DNA of 50,895 nt from Bacillota bacterium (GTDB taxonomy: Bacteria; Bacillota; UBA4882; UBA8346). The stretch lies in the NCBI GenBank assembly GCA_029553165.1, contig JAKPCT010000081.1, forward strand, positions 1 to 50,895. The letters are read 5' to 3'. The notes under the pieces were generated by a model. That model was not told the DNA's origin, did not search any database, and saw nothing but the letters and a program-made list of their open reading frames with translations. A program made the position numbers and the translations under genes. This document shows positions 50,075-50,895 of this stretch, in pieces (position 1 is the first letter of the stretch; each line of letters starts with the position of its first letter).

Positions 50075-50464
50075 ATGGATAACTTAGCCAAAATTGATCT
50101 TGTGAGAGAGAGAATGAATGTCTCATATGAAGAAGCAAAAATGGCACTGGAAGCTGCTGAATGGAATGTGGTTGACGCCTTGGTGAAGCTGGAACAGGAT
50201 GCCAAAAGCCAAAAAGAAGAATTTTTCGTCAAAGGCAGCGAATTGGTTGAAAAAGTAAAAGAGTTGGTCAGACAGGGGAACATCAATAAGATTAAAGTTA
50301 AGCAAGATGATAAAGTATTAATTGAAATCCCTGTAACTGCAGGAGTGGTTGGTGCTCTCTTAGCGCCACAGTTAGCAATTATTGGCGCGGTTGCTACTTT
50401 AGTCAGCCGGTCAACGATTGAGATTGAAAAAACCAGCCCTGACAGTGATGACAGTTTTCATTGA
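50075..50464 (+). CDS. DUF4342 protein with a UBA-like N-terminal domain
   Basis: A 129-aa protein. Residues about 3-42 look like the UBA/TS-N fold of elongation factor Ts (LVRERMNVSYEEAKMALEAA, then WNVVDALVKLE). The middle and end fit DUF4342: VRQGNINKIKVKQDDKVLIE followed by a membrane segment (VTAGVVGALLAPQLAIIGAVA). ATG 50075 has GGAGG 5 nt upstream; ATG 50063 overlaps that site. TATAAT at 50052-50057 is close but has no clear -35. The function is unknown. Confidence 0.85.
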   Translation: MDNLAKIDLVRERMNVSYEEAKMALEAAEWNVVDALVKLEQDAKSQKEEFFVKGSELVEKVKELVRQGNINKIKVKQDDKVLIEIPVTAGVVGALLAPQLAIIGAVATLVSRSTIEIEKTSPDSDDSFH

Positions 50465-50468
50465 GCCA

Positions 50469-50497
50469 TTGACAGAAAGCGTTAAGTTTGTTATATT
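50469..50497 (+). promoter_or_regulatory. Promoter of the second T-box leader
   Basis: TTGACA at 50469-50474 and TATATT at 50492-50497 with a 17-bp spacer, starting just after the DUF4342 stop codon. Confidence 0.8.
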
Positions 50498-50503
50498 CGA
50501 TAG

Positions 50504-50700
50504 TAATCGAATACCTGACTATGAAAAAGAGGAACCAAAAGTAGATGTCAAAGAGAGCCGGAGTTGGTGTGAACCGGTACATTGATCTTGGCGGGCGCTT
50601 TGGAGTCAGTTTGCTATTAAGAGGGTCAATTCTGATTGGCCAAACAGGGTGGAACCGCGGGAAACTCTCGTCCCTGAGTGGAGTGGGTTTCTTTTTTTAT
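50504..50700 (+). promoter_or_regulatory. T-box leader, possibly glycine-specific
   Basis: The T-box sequence AGGGTGGAACCGCGG is at 50646-50660. Stem I has AGTA, then GAGAGCCGG...GAACCGG at its tip (about 50556-50580). On its 3' side the segment CTTGGCGGGCG contains GGC, a glycine codon that would fit the specifier position; this is tentative. A terminator helix GAAAC near 50661 with GTTTC near 50687 ends in seven T. It should precede a gene for a tRNA synthetase or amino acid supply; what follows in the window is different. Confidence 0.85.
50660..50698 (+). terminator. Terminator of the second T-box leader
   Basis: GAAAC pairs with GTTTC with further pairs between CTC and GAG inside, followed by CTTTTTTT. 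It is the default-off element of the leader. Confidence 0.8.
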
Positions 50701-50876
50701 GTATTATTTCAGCAACTACGAATATTTTTATTAGGTAACCAGTCTAATTTTATGAATGGAGCATTCCTGTAAAGAAAAATAATGAACTTTGAAAAAAGAG
50801 ATGCCACACTGTACAATTTGAAATGTGAGTTGCACGCAAAGTAACCACAAATCAAAAAATACAGGAGGCATCATAT

Positions 50877-50895
50877 ATGAATCGTACACAAAATG
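50877..50895 (+). CDS. Start of a gene, possibly an IS110-family transposase (cut by window end)
   Basis: AGGAGG at 50863-50868 is followed 8 nt later by ATG at 50877; only six codons are present (MNRTQN). From memory this N terminus occurs in a group of IS110-family transposases of Bacillota, but six residues cannot prove it. It does not look like the start of GlyQ, the protein expected after a glycine T-box. The 176-bp stretch 50701-50876 before it holds no other gene I can see, and it could be the left end of an element. Confidence 0.35.

Noticed and set aside
50545-50772. A 75-codon open frame on the plus strand after DUF4342
   Set aside because: It lies inside the T-box leader and its terminator; the conserved sequence is explained by RNA structure.

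Overview
The window looks like chromosomal DNA of a low-GC, endospore-forming, fermentative anaerobe in the Bacillota (Firmicutes). The evidence is the set of sporulation genes (spo0A, spoIVB, a SpoIIM-family gene, ytaF), T-box leaders, FapR and Rex regulators with recognisable operators, a Rex-linked bifunctional AdhE, a second iron alcohol dehydrogenase, and a 6-phosphofructokinase with the residue signature of pyrophosphate-dependent enzymes. No rRNA, tRNA, CRISPR array or prophage was seen. Shine-Dalgarno sites are strong and TTG starts are common. The species cannot be named from the sequence.

Layout. 1-5.2 kb: type III glutamine synthetase, an orphan GAD-like/DUF1851 (Tdi1-type immunity) gene, then a sodium:solute symporter with its small accessory protein; the last two units are preceded by two diverged copies of one promoter module. 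5.2-8.2 kb: fapR-fabH behind a FapR-type operator, then a GGDEF protein behind 15-bp iterated repeats. 8.2-16.2 kb: a ribosome-assembly and housekeeping run (obg, a small Cys protein, yhbY, proB, nadD, an RRM protein, a PilZ protein, yqeK, rsfS, leuS). 16.4-22.5 kb: spoIVB, spo0A (candidate sigma-H promoter), then a SteA-like protein, a MctB-like protein, a GT2 glycosyltransferase and an aberrant MraY-like protein. 22.5-27.9 kb: nfo, rnhA, split transketolase, pfk, fba. 28.0-31.7 kb: rex-adhE behind a perfect Rex palindrome.

31.8-39.7 kb is mostly minus strand: ytaF, an RDD protein divergent from a SpoIIM-family protein, and a five-gene operon (multi-pass membrane protein, DUF4129, DUF4350, MoxR AAA+ ATPase, DUF58). 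Together these form the conserved but poorly understood MoxR/RDD/SpoIIM envelope module. 39.8-43.0 kb: valS with a T-box leader that carries a 15-bp tandem repeat. 43.0-46.1 kb: a secreted protein of unknown function, a formylglycine-generating-enzyme-like lipoprotein, and an iron alcohol dehydrogenase. 46.2-50.5 kb: ruvCAB, queH, DUF2905, recO, DUF4342. The window ends in a second T-box leader (possibly glycine) followed by the first codons of what may be an IS110-family transposase instead of a tRNA synthetase.

The genes link central metabolism (split transketolase, PFK, aldolase, redox-sensed ethanol formation), lipid homeostasis (FapR), c-di-GMP signalling (GGDEF and PilZ) and the start of sporulation (Spo0A, SpoIVB). 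The least explained parts are the duplicated promoter module around the orphan immunity gene, the SteA/MctB/GT2/MraY-like group, the MoxR module, the repeated 15-bp tandem arrays, and the possible insertion after the final T-box.
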